Shown here: piece after piece, positions 8,912-16,301 of the stretch
Layout of the letters: every line of letters begins with the position of its first letter
Position numbering within the stretch: position 1 is the stretch's first letter
Assembly: GCF_000344615.1 (NCBI RefSeq)
Contig: NZ_KB467826.1
Location: 1-64,000 of the forward strand
From: Janthinobacterium sp. CG3
Lineage (GTDB): Bacteria > Pseudomonadota > Gammaproteobacteria > Burkholderiales > Burkholderiaceae_D
Reading direction: 5' to 3'
DNA length: 64,000 bases
Position numbers and translations under genes: made by a program
The notes under the pieces: model-generated
The model's database searches: none
Seen by the model: the letters and a program-made list of their open reading frames with translations, nothing else
What the model was told of the DNA's origin: nothing

Positions 8912-10054
8912 ATGGAACTTATCGAACTTTCCCCTGCTGTGCTTGACTGGGCTGCGTCTCAAGCAGGGTCGCATGTAGGTGAAGTTGCCCAGAAAGTGTC
9001 GAAGCGAGCAGCAGAAAAAATAATTAGTGGCCAATTAACTTACCCCCAAGTTATAAAATACGCGAAGCTGACTGGAGTGCCGCTAGGCTTCCTCTTCGTA
9101 GATGAGCCGCCGGTTCCTCGCGCACCGCCAATAGCGGATTTTCGGACCGTCCAAGACTCGCAGCCGCTGAGCCGTGATTTTTTTGAGGTGTTTGATGATA
9201 TCGAGTTCAAGCACGCATGGCTCAGGGAGCGCCTAATCAGCGAGGATGCTGATCCGCTGCCATTCGTCGGTAAATACATTGAGAAACTTCCCGCGCCCGA
9301 GGATCTTGCGGTAGAAATGCGTCAGACGATCGGGTTTAACGACGAAACTAGATTGCGCCTCAGAACACCAGATGAACTGTTTTCATTTCTCGCTGAGGCA
9401 TGCGAAAAAATCGGCATTTTCGTTTTCAAAAATGGCATAGTCGGAAACAATACCAGCCGACCATTATCTGTCGTTGAGTTCAGGGGATTCGCGATAGCGG
9501 ACCCGTACTGTCCTCTAGTGTTTATAAACGGTGCGGATGCGCAGGCAGCATGGGTCTTCACCCTTGCACATGAACTCGCCCACATCTGGCTTGGACACTC
9601 GGGCATTTCGGACGCAGGAGTTGCGGCAAAGAATGTGGAAGAGCGATACTGTAATGCTGTAGCAGGGGAATTTTTGGTACCAACCAAGCGTTTCAGGGAA
9701 GTGTGGAATGAGATCGAGGGTGCTTCAGACGATGTAAGGATGGATTTTGCGCGCCGGACTTTCAAGGTAAGCAAGGTGGTAATTGCACGACGGGCTTATG
9801 ACCTTAACCTGATTAGCAAGGAAGTTTATTTTGCAATCTATCGTTTGGCCCGGAATGCTTCGAAAGACAAGAAAAGCACAGGTGGCGATTTTTTCAGAAC
9901 ACTAGCAGTGCGTAACAGCAAGAACTTCTCAGCGCAAGTGTCGGACCTGGCCATTGCTGGATCGATCACCCTCAGTCACGCGGGCCGTCTGCTAAATACC
10001 ACTCCAAATAATGTAGTAAAACTGTACGAGAAGCGGAATGCGATATCTATTTGA
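8912..10054 (+). CDS. HTH-ImmA/IrrE-family metallopeptidase (DUF955)
   Basis: 380 aa from the ATG at 8912; an upstream in-frame start would add 29 unlikely residues. The N-terminal ~65 residues look like an XRE-type helical DNA-binding region (VSKRAAEKIISGQLTYPQVIKYAKLTG). The zinc peptidase signature HELAHIWLGH is at about 219-228, and EERYCNAVAGEFLVP supplies a third ligand. The next gene overlaps by 17 bases and encodes a PIN-like protein. Such pairs are found as toxin-antitoxin-like or stress modules in which the metallopeptidase partner acts as regulator/antitoxin; that role is inferred here. Confidence 0.85.
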   Translation: MELIELSPAVLDWAASQAGSHVGEVAQKVSKRAAEKIISGQLTYPQVIKYAKLTGVPLGFLFVDEPPVPRAPPIADFRTVQDSQPLSRDFFEVFDDIEFKHAWLRERLISEDADPLPFVGKYIEKLPAPEDLAVEMRQTIGFNDETRLRLRTPDELFSFLAEACEKIGIFVFKNGIVGNNTSRPLSVVEFRGFAIADPYCPLVFINGADAQAAWVFTLAHELAHIWLGHSGISDAGVAAKNVEERYCNAVAGEFLVPTKRFREVWNEIEGASDDVRMDFARRTFKVSKVVIARRAYDLNLISKEVYFAIYRLARNASKDKKSTGGDFFRTLAVRNSKNFSAQVSDLAIAGSITLSHAGRLLNTTPNNVVKLYEKRNAISI

Positions 10055-10550
10055 TTCGGACGTACTCATCGCCTCGGCACGGTTTCATTATCATCCAAAT
10101 TACTGCGGGGCATTTTGGAGTTGGCTCGCGGCTGGGCACCAAGCGGGAATTTTTTTCAGTATTGACAAGGTAAAGGGCGAGCTTCTTGATGGCCCGCAGG
10201 ATCCCTTGCACCACTGGGCGGGGTCACCAACCCTTTCAGGTTTTTTTCAACCTAGCCTATCCTCACTGCCAGTGTGGAAAAAACTAAGCATGGAAGCTAA
10301 TGACCCAGCCCGCAATTTTAAGATGGCAGCGAGAACAAAATTTTTAAATGCCGACAAGGCTGATGCATGGTTAATCGCCCACGCAGCGCACAATAAAAAT
10401 TTTACGATCATCACAAACGAAGTTTCCGCACCAAACTCAACAAAAGATATCAAGCTCCCGGATGCATCGGGGTGGGTTGCAGTTCCGACGACGAAAATCC
10501 ATACCGTGTTGCATAAGTTTGCAAAAGCGAACTTCGAGTTCAAGCCGTAA
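10038..10550 (+). CDS. DUF4411-type PIN-domain-like protein, probable toxin partner
   Basis: 170 aa. The N-terminus MRYLFDSDVLIASARFHY carries the first acidic residues of a PIN fold (DSDVLI). KADAWLIAHAAHNKN and TIITNEVSAP fit the later acidic positions. The gene starts inside the end of the ImmA/IrrE gene, so the two are co-translated. PIN proteins are RNases, and DUF4411 proteins often follow an HTH-ImmA/IrrE gene. The stop codon lies inside the 6-bp target duplication of the nested element at 10552. Confidence 0.75.
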   Translation: MRYLFDSDVLIASARFHYHPNYCGAFWSWLAAGHQAGIFFSIDKVKGELLDGPQDPLHHWAGSPTLSGFFQPSLSSLPVWKKLSMEANDPARNFKMAARTKFLNADKADAWLIAHAAHNKNFTIITNEVSAPNSTKDIKLPDASGWVAVPTTKIHTVLHKFAKANFEFKP

Positions 10551-10815
10551 CTGTAGCGGCTCGCGTTTGAAAACGGCCATGCTCGCATTCGACGCGTTTT
10601 CCGGCTCGAATTAACTGCGAGTGACGATATGGCCGTGCTCACGCTATCTGCAAACGTGCTTGCAATCGACCGCGCCAGCTCGCATTCGACGACGACGTGC
10701 TCGCGCTAACTGCAAGTGAAGCCGACGGGTTGAAAGGCTGCTTACGCCCCAGTGCGGACACTCAAGACCGAAACAGCGGTATGCCGATAGAGGTCGAAGC
10801 CTTGTCTGCGGTGAC

Positions 10816-11520
10816 TTAACTGTCGTGAATACAGGTGACGTAGGCCATGTGGTCGTCGGAAAGGGAGGCCGTTGCCGCGCTGGCAAGGTTGACCGAGAAG
10901 TGCGCATTCACGGCTTTGTCTGCAGTTGCGGCCCAGGTATCAGCTAGAGCCCAGAACTGGCCAGCGCGCTGCACGTCGAGCCGGGTGTCGGCTGCTAGGT
11001 CAAGAAGTTCCGACTGGCTCGGCAGCTTCCATCCCGACAGATCATTGATCTTGACGCTGCTGCAGAATTTGTCGGCATCTGCCCAGTTCAGCTGAAACGC
11101 CGTCGGCATCCAGGTGATCTTGTTCCGCAACAAAAACGAAGGAAATTTTGGAACCGCAATGCAGACGCCATGAATTGCTACTGCGCCAGACGGACATACC
11201 AATGCCGCCACCGTCAGCAACGCGCTGGTTGATGTCGGGTAATAGCTTTGGAATTTCCCCTGCTGGGCTGAAATCGTACTGGTGCCTGCGGCATGGACCG
11301 TCACCATATTGTCTTTGATTGTGGCAACGATCGGGTTGCTGCTGGTATAGAAAAAAGAGGCCGGGCTTTTCGAGGTAGGTTGCGTGATCGCGAATGGCGC
11401 ATCGCCTTCGGTCTTGTTCAACGCCGGAAATTCGCCCAACTGTACTCCTTGGCCGCCACACCCGGTCAACAGAACCGATGCGCTAAAAATGCTGCAGAAA
11501 AGATTGCGGGTCGAGGTCAT
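10816..11520 (-). CDS. Lipoprotein with Ig-like (BIG2-type) and DUF1566/Lcl-like regions
   Basis: 234 aa. Signal peptide with lipobox LLTGC (Cys about 21), so anchored in a membrane facing the periplasm or outside. Residues about 45-100 (PFAITQPTSKSP, SNPIVATIKDN, VTVHAAGTSTISAQQ) resemble a bacterial Ig-like 2 fold. The C-terminal part (LNWADADKFCSS, LSGWKLPSQSELLDL) resembles DUF1566 domains. It is the only gene between the two cassette ends and occupies the place of a transposase. Function unknown; a surface or envelope role is inferred. Confidence 0.75.
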   Translation of the reverse strand: MTSTRNLFCSIFSASVLLTGCGGQGVQLGEFPALNKTEGDAPFAITQPTSKSPASFFYTSSNPIVATIKDNMVTVHAAGTSTISAQQGKFQSYYPTSTSALLTVAALVCPSGAVAIHGVCIAVPKFPSFLLRNKITWMPTAFQLNWADADKFCSSVKINDLSGWKLPSQSELLDLAADTRLDVQRAGQFWALADTWAATADKAVNAHFSVNLASAATASLSDDHMAYVTCIHDS

Positions 11521-11803
11521 GGATTAATGATGGGCAATAATTTCCAGATTATAACTTCGTCCGTGGTGGCTATGGGAAATTTCGCGAAGGGTATGACGAA
11601 AGACGACGGGACGTTGTGTGAACGTCTGCTGCTGGCCGAAAGCCGCCTGTCGTGTCGTTCAATTGTACCGTACAGGTACACCCATGTGAGGCTCTACCAT
11701 CGAGACGGTTTTCGCGTCTCACATGGGTTGATCCAACATATTCGACACACCGTCGCCCGGTCGTCTAGACCTTAACGAGACGAATTCCTTGGCCTTCCGG
11801 TAA
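11521..11803. other. Cassette interior upstream of the lipoprotein gene, with a stem-loop
   Basis: No gene is supported. The arms ACCCATGTGAG (11680-11690) and CTCACATGGGT (11718-11728) form an 11-bp inverted repeat, with a nested GAGACG/CGTCTC pair. The lipoprotein promoter should lie nearer its start at 11520. The stem-loop could be a terminator or a recombination/structural signal. Confidence 0.45.
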
Positions 11804-11973
11804 TTGCAGTTAGCGCGAGCACGTCGCCATGAAACGCGAGCCAGCTCCGACAAATGCAAGCTCGTTTGCAGAAAGCGTGAGCACGGGCCCGTTTTCACTT
11901 GCAGTTAATTCGAGCCGAAAACTGTGTCAAATGCGAGCATGACCGGTTTCAAACGCGAGCCGCTACACGTAAC

Positions 11974-12322
11974 TGTAGTGGCTCGGATACCAGTGCAACT
12001 GGGCTTGCCGCTCATCGGCCAATCCTTTTCCACGTCCAGACGTTCCAAGCTCGGCGTTTGTCACAGGCGTCGTGGGCCAGAAAAAGGCCAGCGGCGACGA
12101 CGGACGGTGCTTCCAGCGTGACCACCATGCCTGGTCCAGTCCCAGGCGGCATCCGGCAGTGTCAAGACTCCTTGCTCGGCTATGCGCTGTATTTCTGTTG
12201 CCACGCCCGCACCTCAATTCTGTGCATAGGAGTATTCAGCATAGACGATGATGGTGAAGGCGGCTACTGACAAAAGGAAGTTAGGGCTCGTGTGCACAGT
12301 CGCCGTCTGGGCCAGCAAAATG
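11974..12322. other. Gene-poor remnant between nested cassette and Tn402-like right end
   Basis: About 350 bp without a convincing gene. Short open frames exist on both strands but none has a start signal or recognisable motif. It may be what remains of the deleted transposition genes or earlier cargo, but nothing specific is readable. Confidence 0.4.
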
Positions 12323-12347
12323 GTGCAGTCGCCTTCTGAAAAGGACA
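12323..12347 (-). repeat. Right 25-bp terminal inverted repeat of the Tn402-like element
   Basis: On the minus strand it begins TGTCCTTTTCAGAAGGCGAC and ends CTGCAC. A subterminal repeat (minus strand GACGGCGACTGTGCACA, near 12296-12312) follows inward. It differs from the left end at only a few positions. Confidence 0.75.
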
Positions 12348-12428
12348 AATCCGATCAACTGCCAGCACTCTCGAAAACGACCGTTTGTGAGAAGCGCGAC
12401 GTATGGACATCGAGCCTGCACGGCCGGC

Positions 12429-12450
12429 GAACTGGTCCCGTGACCAGTTC
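12429..12450. terminator. Stem-loop downstream of the 12480-12995 gene
   Basis: Arms GAACTGGTC (12429-12437) and GACCAGTTC (12442-12450) with loop CCGT. An overlapping alternative stem TCCCGTGA/TCACGGGA uses the same bases. There is no T-run, so a Rho-independent terminator is only possible, not shown. Confidence 0.35.
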
Positions 12451-12479
12451 ACGGGAGTCAGCTATCGCCAGTAGTGGCG

Positions 12480-12995
12480 TCAACCCCGAATGGTAATTTC
12501 GATGTCCGAGGGCTTTACGCCAAACGTAAGTGCAAGTCCCGCTTTCGCCTCAGGGATCGTGAGTCCATTCTTCGTTGTAGGCCCCTGTTGTCCGGTTTCC
12601 CCAGCGGACGGCATCGGGTGGAATTCAAGGTCGGCGATATCGAGACCGAAATGTTCCTTGAAATTCGTGTAGAAGACGGGATTTCGATATCCCGGCCAAG
12701 CGTCGGTGACATCCAATTCTGCATACTCGCTAAAGCCCAGGAACCAACGTTTCTCGTTGCCGGGGTCCTGTGAGCGTACCACCCGGTCCAGCTTGGCAAC
12801 CAGGAACGCCGTGTGGTGATCGGCAGTTGGCTTTCCTAGATTGGTCGCTGGCGTACGGTTCTGGATGCACACTACATATAGGCACTGACCTGCACGCTTG
12901 GCATCGAGCACCCAAGCCTGGGAGCCACCCTCTTCTAAAAGTGTTTCCAAGCCGTTCGCGGTCAACACACACACAGCATCTTCTTGATGTTCCAT
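12480..12995 (-). CDS. Hypothetical protein, 171 aa
   Basis: Soluble, mixed-composition protein with no signal peptide or membrane segment. It starts MEHQEDAVCVLTANGLETLL and ends EAKAGLALTFGVKPSDIEITIRG. I do not recognise a family. Its start is preceded by a dense set of TATAGTT-type repeats (12994-13075) that look like an operator region. A GAACTGGTC/GACCAGTTC stem-loop (12429-12450) downstream could be its terminator. Confidence 0.7.
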   Translation of the reverse strand: MEHQEDAVCVLTANGLETLLEEGGSQAWVLDAKRAGQCLYVVCIQNRTPATNLGKPTADHHTAFLVAKLDRVVRSQDPGNEKRWFLGFSEYAELDVTDAWPGYRNPVFYTNFKEHFGLDIADLEFHPMPSAGETGQQGPTTKNGLTIPEAKAGLALTFGVKPSDIEITIRG

Positions 12996-13075
12996 ATAGT
13001 TCCATTATAGTTTGTCCCTTCGGAGAACAAACTATAACATAGTTTCTCAATAGTTCTGAGATACTTTGCAATAAC
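12994..13075. promoter_or_regulatory. Operator-like array of TATAGTT repeats
   Basis: A perfect inverted repeat TATAGTTTGT (13006-13015) / ACAAACTATA (13027-13036) is accompanied by further partial copies: ATATAGTTCC just before it, and CATAGTTTC, AATAGTTCT and ATAACTATAC after it. It sits immediately upstream of the gene starting at 12995 and downstream of the gene ending at 13075. The cognate regulator is not identified; the motif is unlike the KorA, KorB and KorC operators. Confidence 0.6.
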
Positions 13076-13296
13076 TATACGCTGGGTATTTTGGGGGCGA
13101 GTGCGGTCCAATGCAGATAGGCGCTTACCTGTTTGTGGCTGAGCGATTCAAGCGGTCGTTCGATCTGCTTGAAGTACATCATCTCAGCAAAGACCGTCTC
13201 GAGCTGGCTTGCATCCTTTGAGAGCATGAAGTCAATGGTCGGCTCGGCGGTCATGCAGGTATTGAGAGCCAGCTTGATTTCATCGAACGTTGGCAT
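13075..13296 (-). CDS. Small hypothetical protein, 73 aa
   Basis: Starts MPTFDEIKLALNTCMT; the ATG at 13296 is chosen because AGGAGG lies seven bases before it. A TTG seven codons upstream would overlap the SD. No membrane segment or known motif. It lies third in a leftward cluster (14093 to 13075) behind a KorB operator, which suggests plasmid-specific regulation. Confidence 0.65.
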   Translation of the reverse strand: MPTFDEIKLALNTCMTAEPTIDFMLSKDASQLETVFAEMMYFKQIERPLESLSHKQVSAYLHWTALAPKIPSV

Positions 13297-13328
13297 AGCT
13301 TTGCCTCCTGTGGTCAATCGATTGCCGC

Positions 13329-13634
13329 CTACGACACCAGGTCGGCATGCTCATCCATGAAATCAATCTCGTTCCAGGCCGCGCACCAGGCGGCCGGTAG
13401 GCCAGACACCGCAACCATGAATTCCACGCAGCGGTCGTCGCTGAGGACCGGCATGCCGTCGTTGAATTTCAGAAGGTGCGGGAACGTGACTCGATCCGCA
13501 GCCAGCTCGCCGGCCAGCTCATCCATCGTGTAGATGCCCGAGAAGCGTTTGTAGCGCTCCAAGGCCGCATCGAGCGCGCCAACCTGGTCCCTGGGGACGC
13601 CCTCCATTATTCGCTTCGCTTCAACAATATTCAT
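13329..13634 (-). CDS. Hypothetical protein, 101 aa
   Basis: Acidic soluble protein starting MNIVEAKRIMEGVPRDQVG, with a clear upstream purine-rich ribosome site (GGGAGCAGGG). It contains FPHLLKFNDGMPVLSDDRC. No family recognised. Same orientation as, and close to, the membrane protein gene ending at 13665 and the small gene at 13296, so a three-gene operon is likely. Confidence 0.65.
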   Translation of the reverse strand: MNIVEAKRIMEGVPRDQVGALDAALERYKRFSGIYTMDELAGELAADRVTFPHLLKFNDGMPVLSDDRCVEFMVAVSGLPAAWCAAWNEIDFMDEHADLVS

Positions 13635-13664
13635 CGCCCTGCTCCCTGATTGATTGGCGCACGC

Positions 13665-14093
13665 CTACTTGCGGCCGTAGGCAAGGTAAATCGGCCAGAA
13701 CCACGCATAGAACATGCGCAGCCACACCCGCTGATGGAATTTCAAGGTGGCCGGTGCCGGCGTGATCTGGATGCGCATCGTAGTAATGAGTGTATGGCCG
13801 ATGCACTGATACCCTACTCCGCACCAGAACACCCAGGGAAAGCGCATGCTGAGGCCAGCCCAGGCACACACCAGGACGAGATTGACCAGGCCGACCACTT
13901 GGGTCTTGCGGATCGACCCGAAGGCCGTCGCCTCGCGCTCCATTTCTTCGCCCGGCGCCATGATCGCCCGCTCTACCATTTCGATAGCCGTCAAGTCCTT
14001 GCGCTGCTCGATGATCGGCCAGAGCCACTTGATCACCTTGTACGCGGCAAACAGGCAGGCCCCGAAAAGTAGCAGTCCACGGAGAATGTCCAC
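13665..14093 (-). CDS. Small integral membrane protein, ~142 aa
   Basis: The start chosen is the GTG at 14093 because AGGAGGG precedes it directly; the frame stays open upstream but without a ribosome site. It begins (V/M)DILRGLLLFGACLFAAYKV, a first membrane segment. A further hydrophobic pair lies at about 73-105 (VVGLVNLVLVCAWAGLSM, FPWVFWCGVGYQ), and a Trp/Phe-rich C-terminus (MFYAWFWPIYLAYG) may form another. A KorB operator (14103-14115) lies a few bases before the SD, so it is probably KorB-repressed. Function unknown. Confidence 0.7.
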   Translation of the reverse strand: MDILRGLLLFGACLFAAYKVIKWLWPIIEQRKDLTAIEMVERAIMAPGEEMEREATAFGSIRKTQVVGLVNLVLVCAWAGLSMRFPWVFWCGVGYQCIGHTLITTMRIQITPAPATLKFHQRVWLRMFYAWFWPIYLAYGRK

Positions 14094-14102
14094 GTTCCCT
14101 CC

Positions 14103-14115
14103 TTTAGCGGCTAAA
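14103..14115. promoter_or_regulatory. KorB operator (OB) TTTAGCGGCTAAA
   Basis: Exact 13-bp KorB-type palindrome. It overlaps the end of the gene at 14111-14479 and sits just before the ribosome site of the membrane protein gene starting at 14093. Confidence 0.85.
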
Positions 14116-14479
14116 GTCCACGACACGAGTGAGTCTGCACCACCCATCCGTATTTATTCGCGTCGGCGTTTTTCATGAGCGACAAGTCGCACTCACGCGC
14201 CGGCATCGTCGCTTTGACAGTGGCCGATTTTCCCTGCGACTGCACCACTTTGGCCGCTATCCTCTCCGCAGGCACGTCGTACAGCGTCTTGAGAAGTTCG
14301 GCCGACGCCAACGTTGCGGCGTATTCGGTTCCGCTGCCGAACGCCTTTTCATACATTGCCTGGGCCTGTTCGATGGTCTTGGCTAGATGGGTATCGCCAG
14401 TCACCGGTATTTGCGCATGAACGGCAGTGGCGACAAGCACGGCGCTGAGGGTTATCAATTTAATCGAAGTCGATTTCAT
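14111..14479 (-). CDS. Secreted hypothetical protein, 122 aa
   Basis: A typical Sec signal peptide (MKSTSIKLITLSAVLVATAV, then HA|Q) predicts periplasmic export. The mature part starts QIPVTGDTHLAKTIEQAQ and contains two cysteines near the end (ECDLSL, THSCRGL) that could form a disulfide. It is the last gene behind the trb operon direction of transcription. The GDTHLAKTIEQAQ start loosely resembles the N-terminus of the TrbM-like protein (GDTKLACEAI). Function unknown. Confidence 0.7.
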   Translation of the reverse strand: MKSTSIKLITLSAVLVATAVHAQIPVTGDTHLAKTIEQAQAMYEKAFGSGTEYAATLASAELLKTLYDVPAERIAAKVVQSQGKSATVKATMPARECDLSLMKNADANKYGWVVQTHSCRGL

Positions 14480-14497
14480 GGGTCGGTTCCTTCGTGG

Positions 14498-14929
14498 TTA
14501 TGGATTGGGAGGGACATGAACCAGGTCAATTTCGACGCGCTGGTTTTCCAGACGGCCGGCCGGCGTGTTGTTGTCGGCGATAAAGTCGGCCGCCGAAGCG
14601 TAGTTGACCATGATTTTCAAAGGCGACACACCCTGCCGGATCAGATAGGAGCGCGCGGCCGTAGCTCTGGCGAGCGCCAAGGCCTCATCCCGGCCGGTCG
14701 GTGTGTTTGTGCTGGTTCGGCCGCGAATCGTGACCATGGCCGCATCCCTGGCGCTCAACAAGGTTTCGACGCTGGCCGGCGTAGGGCGAAAGCTCGTGCT
14801 TCCGTTGGCGAAGGATACGAACACGGTCGTTGACACTGGCGTCCCCAGGTATTCGCCCGACTGAGCCGAGGCGACTTGGCCCGCTGCAAGCAGGAGGGAT
14901 ACGGCGGCCAAATGAATTGATTTGTGCAT
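14498..14929 (-). CDS. OmpA-family periplasmic/outer-membrane protein (RK2 upf30.5-like)
   Basis: 143 aa from the ATG at 14929. Signal peptide MHKSIHLAAVSLLLAAGQVA|SA. The rest is a small OmpA C-terminal-like domain: FVSFANGSTSFRPTP, IRGRTSTNTPTGRDEALA, RAYL-like ARSYLIRQGVSPLKI and GRLENQRVEIDLV. Such domains bind peptidoglycan. In RK2 an OmpA-like gene of similar size (upf30.5) follows trbP, so position and type both fit IncP-1 synteny. Probably co-transcribed with trb genes. Confidence 0.8.
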   Translation of the reverse strand: MHKSIHLAAVSLLLAAGQVASAQSGEYLGTPVSTTVFVSFANGSTSFRPTPASVETLLSARDAAMVTIRGRTSTNTPTGRDEALALARATAARSYLIRQGVSPLKIMVNYASAADFIADNNTPAGRLENQRVEIDLVHVPPNP

Positions 14930-14940
14930 GAAATTTCCAG

Positions 14941-15693
14941 TCAAAAGAATAGGTATCCCGCCTTGCTCATTGGGATTCGGATCAGCCAGAGCACGACCAG
15001 GTGCGCCGGGTAGTAGGAGTAGAAGACCCAGCGCAGCCTGGGAATGTTCAGACGGGTTCCAGAAGCGCCCAGAACGATCGGCACGGCCGCCAAGGCCCAC
15101 GCGTTGCCGTTGACGTACCAGAGGCCGGCAAGGGCCGCTGCAGCCAGTCCTATCGCCATCCAGGACGGGCGCCTGCAGTAGAGCCACACGGCCAGGCCCA
15201 GCGCCAATGCCGACCACCAGAATTCGACCATGGCGCCGGCAGCGAGGAACACGCCGGCAGCGCATATCTGGCCGGCCAGGGTGCGCCGTTCGATCAGCAT
15301 GACCATGCCGGCGATGGCCGCCAGCGTGAACATGATGTTCAGCGGCCACCAGCCGGCCACCAGGCCGCCGAGCGCGACGAAGACCGGCATCGTCACGCAG
15401 CCGACGACCAGGAGGCGCCAAACGGTCCGATGGTATGCACCGCGGACTACCGCGCCAGGTCTTGCGAGGTTGTACGCCAGGACGAAAACGAAGAGTGGCA
15501 TGGCGATACGGCCGCAATCGAACAACCAGTCCTTGGTCCCGTTGAACAGGTATTTGTTGACGTGATCGCCAGTCATCAGAATCAGGGCAAGCCACTTGAT
15601 GGCCTCCAGCGCGCCATCGGTTGCAGCTAGCACTGGCAGCGCCCTTTGGGCGCCAGCCGAATGCGTAGAAGTGCCTGGTATGTGCGCGGTCAT
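14941..15693 (-). CDS. trbP: TrbP/TraX-family pilin modification protein
   Basis: 250 aa from the ATG at 15693, which overlaps the trbN stop (ATGA). Polytopic membrane protein with about seven hydrophobic segments. LDxxRxxA-like TraX features include EAIKWLALILMTGDHVNKYL and FDCGRIAMPLFVFVLAYNL near the N-terminus and YYPAHLVVLWLI at the C-terminus. TraX N-acetylates F pilin; the IncP relative TrbP sits at this operon position. Start alternatives upstream lack ribosome sites. Confidence 0.85.
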   Translation of the reverse strand: MTAHIPGTSTHSAGAQRALPVLAATDGALEAIKWLALILMTGDHVNKYLFNGTKDWLFDCGRIAMPLFVFVLAYNLARPGAVVRGAYHRTVWRLLVVGCVTMPVFVALGGLVAGWWPLNIMFTLAAIAGMVMLIERRTLAGQICAAGVFLAAGAMVEFWWSALALGLAVWLYCRRPSWMAIGLAAAALAGLWYVNGNAWALAAVPIVLGASGTRLNIPRLRWVFYSYYPAHLVVLWLIRIPMSKAGYLFF

Positions 15694-16274
15694 CGCATAT
15701 CCCCGGCCGGCGCGGGGTTGGCGCTCACGACCAGACGGCGCGGGACGTATGTGGCGGAAGACCATGCCGGCGTGCTGGCCGGCCTGCTGGCCGGTGCCGA
15801 GCTGGCCACCGTCGCTTGCGCGCTTCCAGGCAAGGCCAGGTCGTGTGTCTGGTATCGCTTATCCAGCCAGTCCGCCCACCTGGCGGCGCGTACCATCAGG
15901 TCGGCCCTGTACACCTGGTTGAACTCTGGTGTGCGCGAATGGTAATTCGCCGCCCTTGTCCAAAGGTCGCCTTTGTCGTTCTTGATGTGCTTGCGCAGCC
16001 GCCAGGCGGCCAGGTCGAACGGATAGCAGCCGGCAGCGGCGACGTGACCAGGCGCGATGCCGTACTGCGCCAGCTCGCGCAGATAATTCGTGTTGAACTG
16101 CAACGGCCCCACGTCGTGGCTGCCGTTGCTGCTGTTGCGAACCCACTGCCCTACCTTGCCGTTCTCTTTCTCAGCAACAGCCAGTACGATGTTCGCGGGT
16201 ATCTCGTATTTGGCCGCTGCCGCGATGGAGCAGGCAATACGTTCTTGCATATGCGGTGGTAGGTCGATGGGCAT
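15690..16274 (-). CDS. trbN: TrbN, VirB1-like lytic transglycosylase
   Basis: 194 aa. SLT domain about 10-140: catalytic Glu in VLAVAEKENGKVG, then the DVGPLQFN motif and YGIAPGHVAAAGCYPFDLAAW. The C-terminal ~45 residues are Ser/Ala/Pro-rich. No clear signal peptide. It opens peptidoglycan locally for assembly of the conjugation channel. Order trbM-trbN-trbP matches RK2, with trbO not seen. Confidence 0.88.
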   Translation of the reverse strand: MPIDLPPHMQERIACSIAAAAKYEIPANIVLAVAEKENGKVGQWVRNSSNGSHDVGPLQFNTNYLRELAQYGIAPGHVAAAGCYPFDLAAWRLRKHIKNDKGDLWTRAANYHSRTPEFNQVYRADLMVRAARWADWLDKRYQTHDLALPGSAQATVASSAPASRPASTPAWSSATYVPRRLVVSANPAPAGDMR

Positions 16275-16301
16275 TTTTGCGGTCCGTCTGTGGATTAGCT
16301 G

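Larger units (their letters stand above)
10552..11967. mobile_element. Non-autonomous mobile cassette with IS21-like multi-repeat ends and a lipoprotein cargo
   Basis: 1416 bp, begins TGTAGCGGCTCGCGTTTGAA and ends with its inverted copy, so it is bounded by 5'-TG...CA-3'. The flanks carry an exact 6-bp direct repeat CGTAAC (10546-10551 and 11968-11973). The terminal inverted repeats are about 165 bp long (10552-10718 and 11804-11967) and each holds several copies of a TTGCAGTTAGCGCGAGCAC-like unit plus AATGCGAGC units. Such repeated ends are characteristic of IS21-family elements. No istA/istB is present; the only good gene is a lipoprotein. It would need an IS21 transposase in trans. Confidence 0.75.
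8039..12347. mobile_element. Tn402/Tn5053-like element lacking tniA, tniB and tniQ
   Basis: The left end TGTCACTTTCAGAAGGCGAC (8039) and the right end, read inward as TGTCCTTTTCAGAAGGCGAC (from 12347), are 25-bp inverted repeats of the Tn402/Tn5053 type, and both are followed by further copies of the GGCGACTGCAC-like motif. The tniR-like resolvase lies 30 bp inside the left end. No transposase ATPase or DDE gene is present, so movement would need help in trans. The cargo is an ImmA/IrrE-PIN pair and a nested element. The 5-bp flanks (CATAG, AATCC) do not match, so there is no intact target duplication. Confidence 0.75.
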
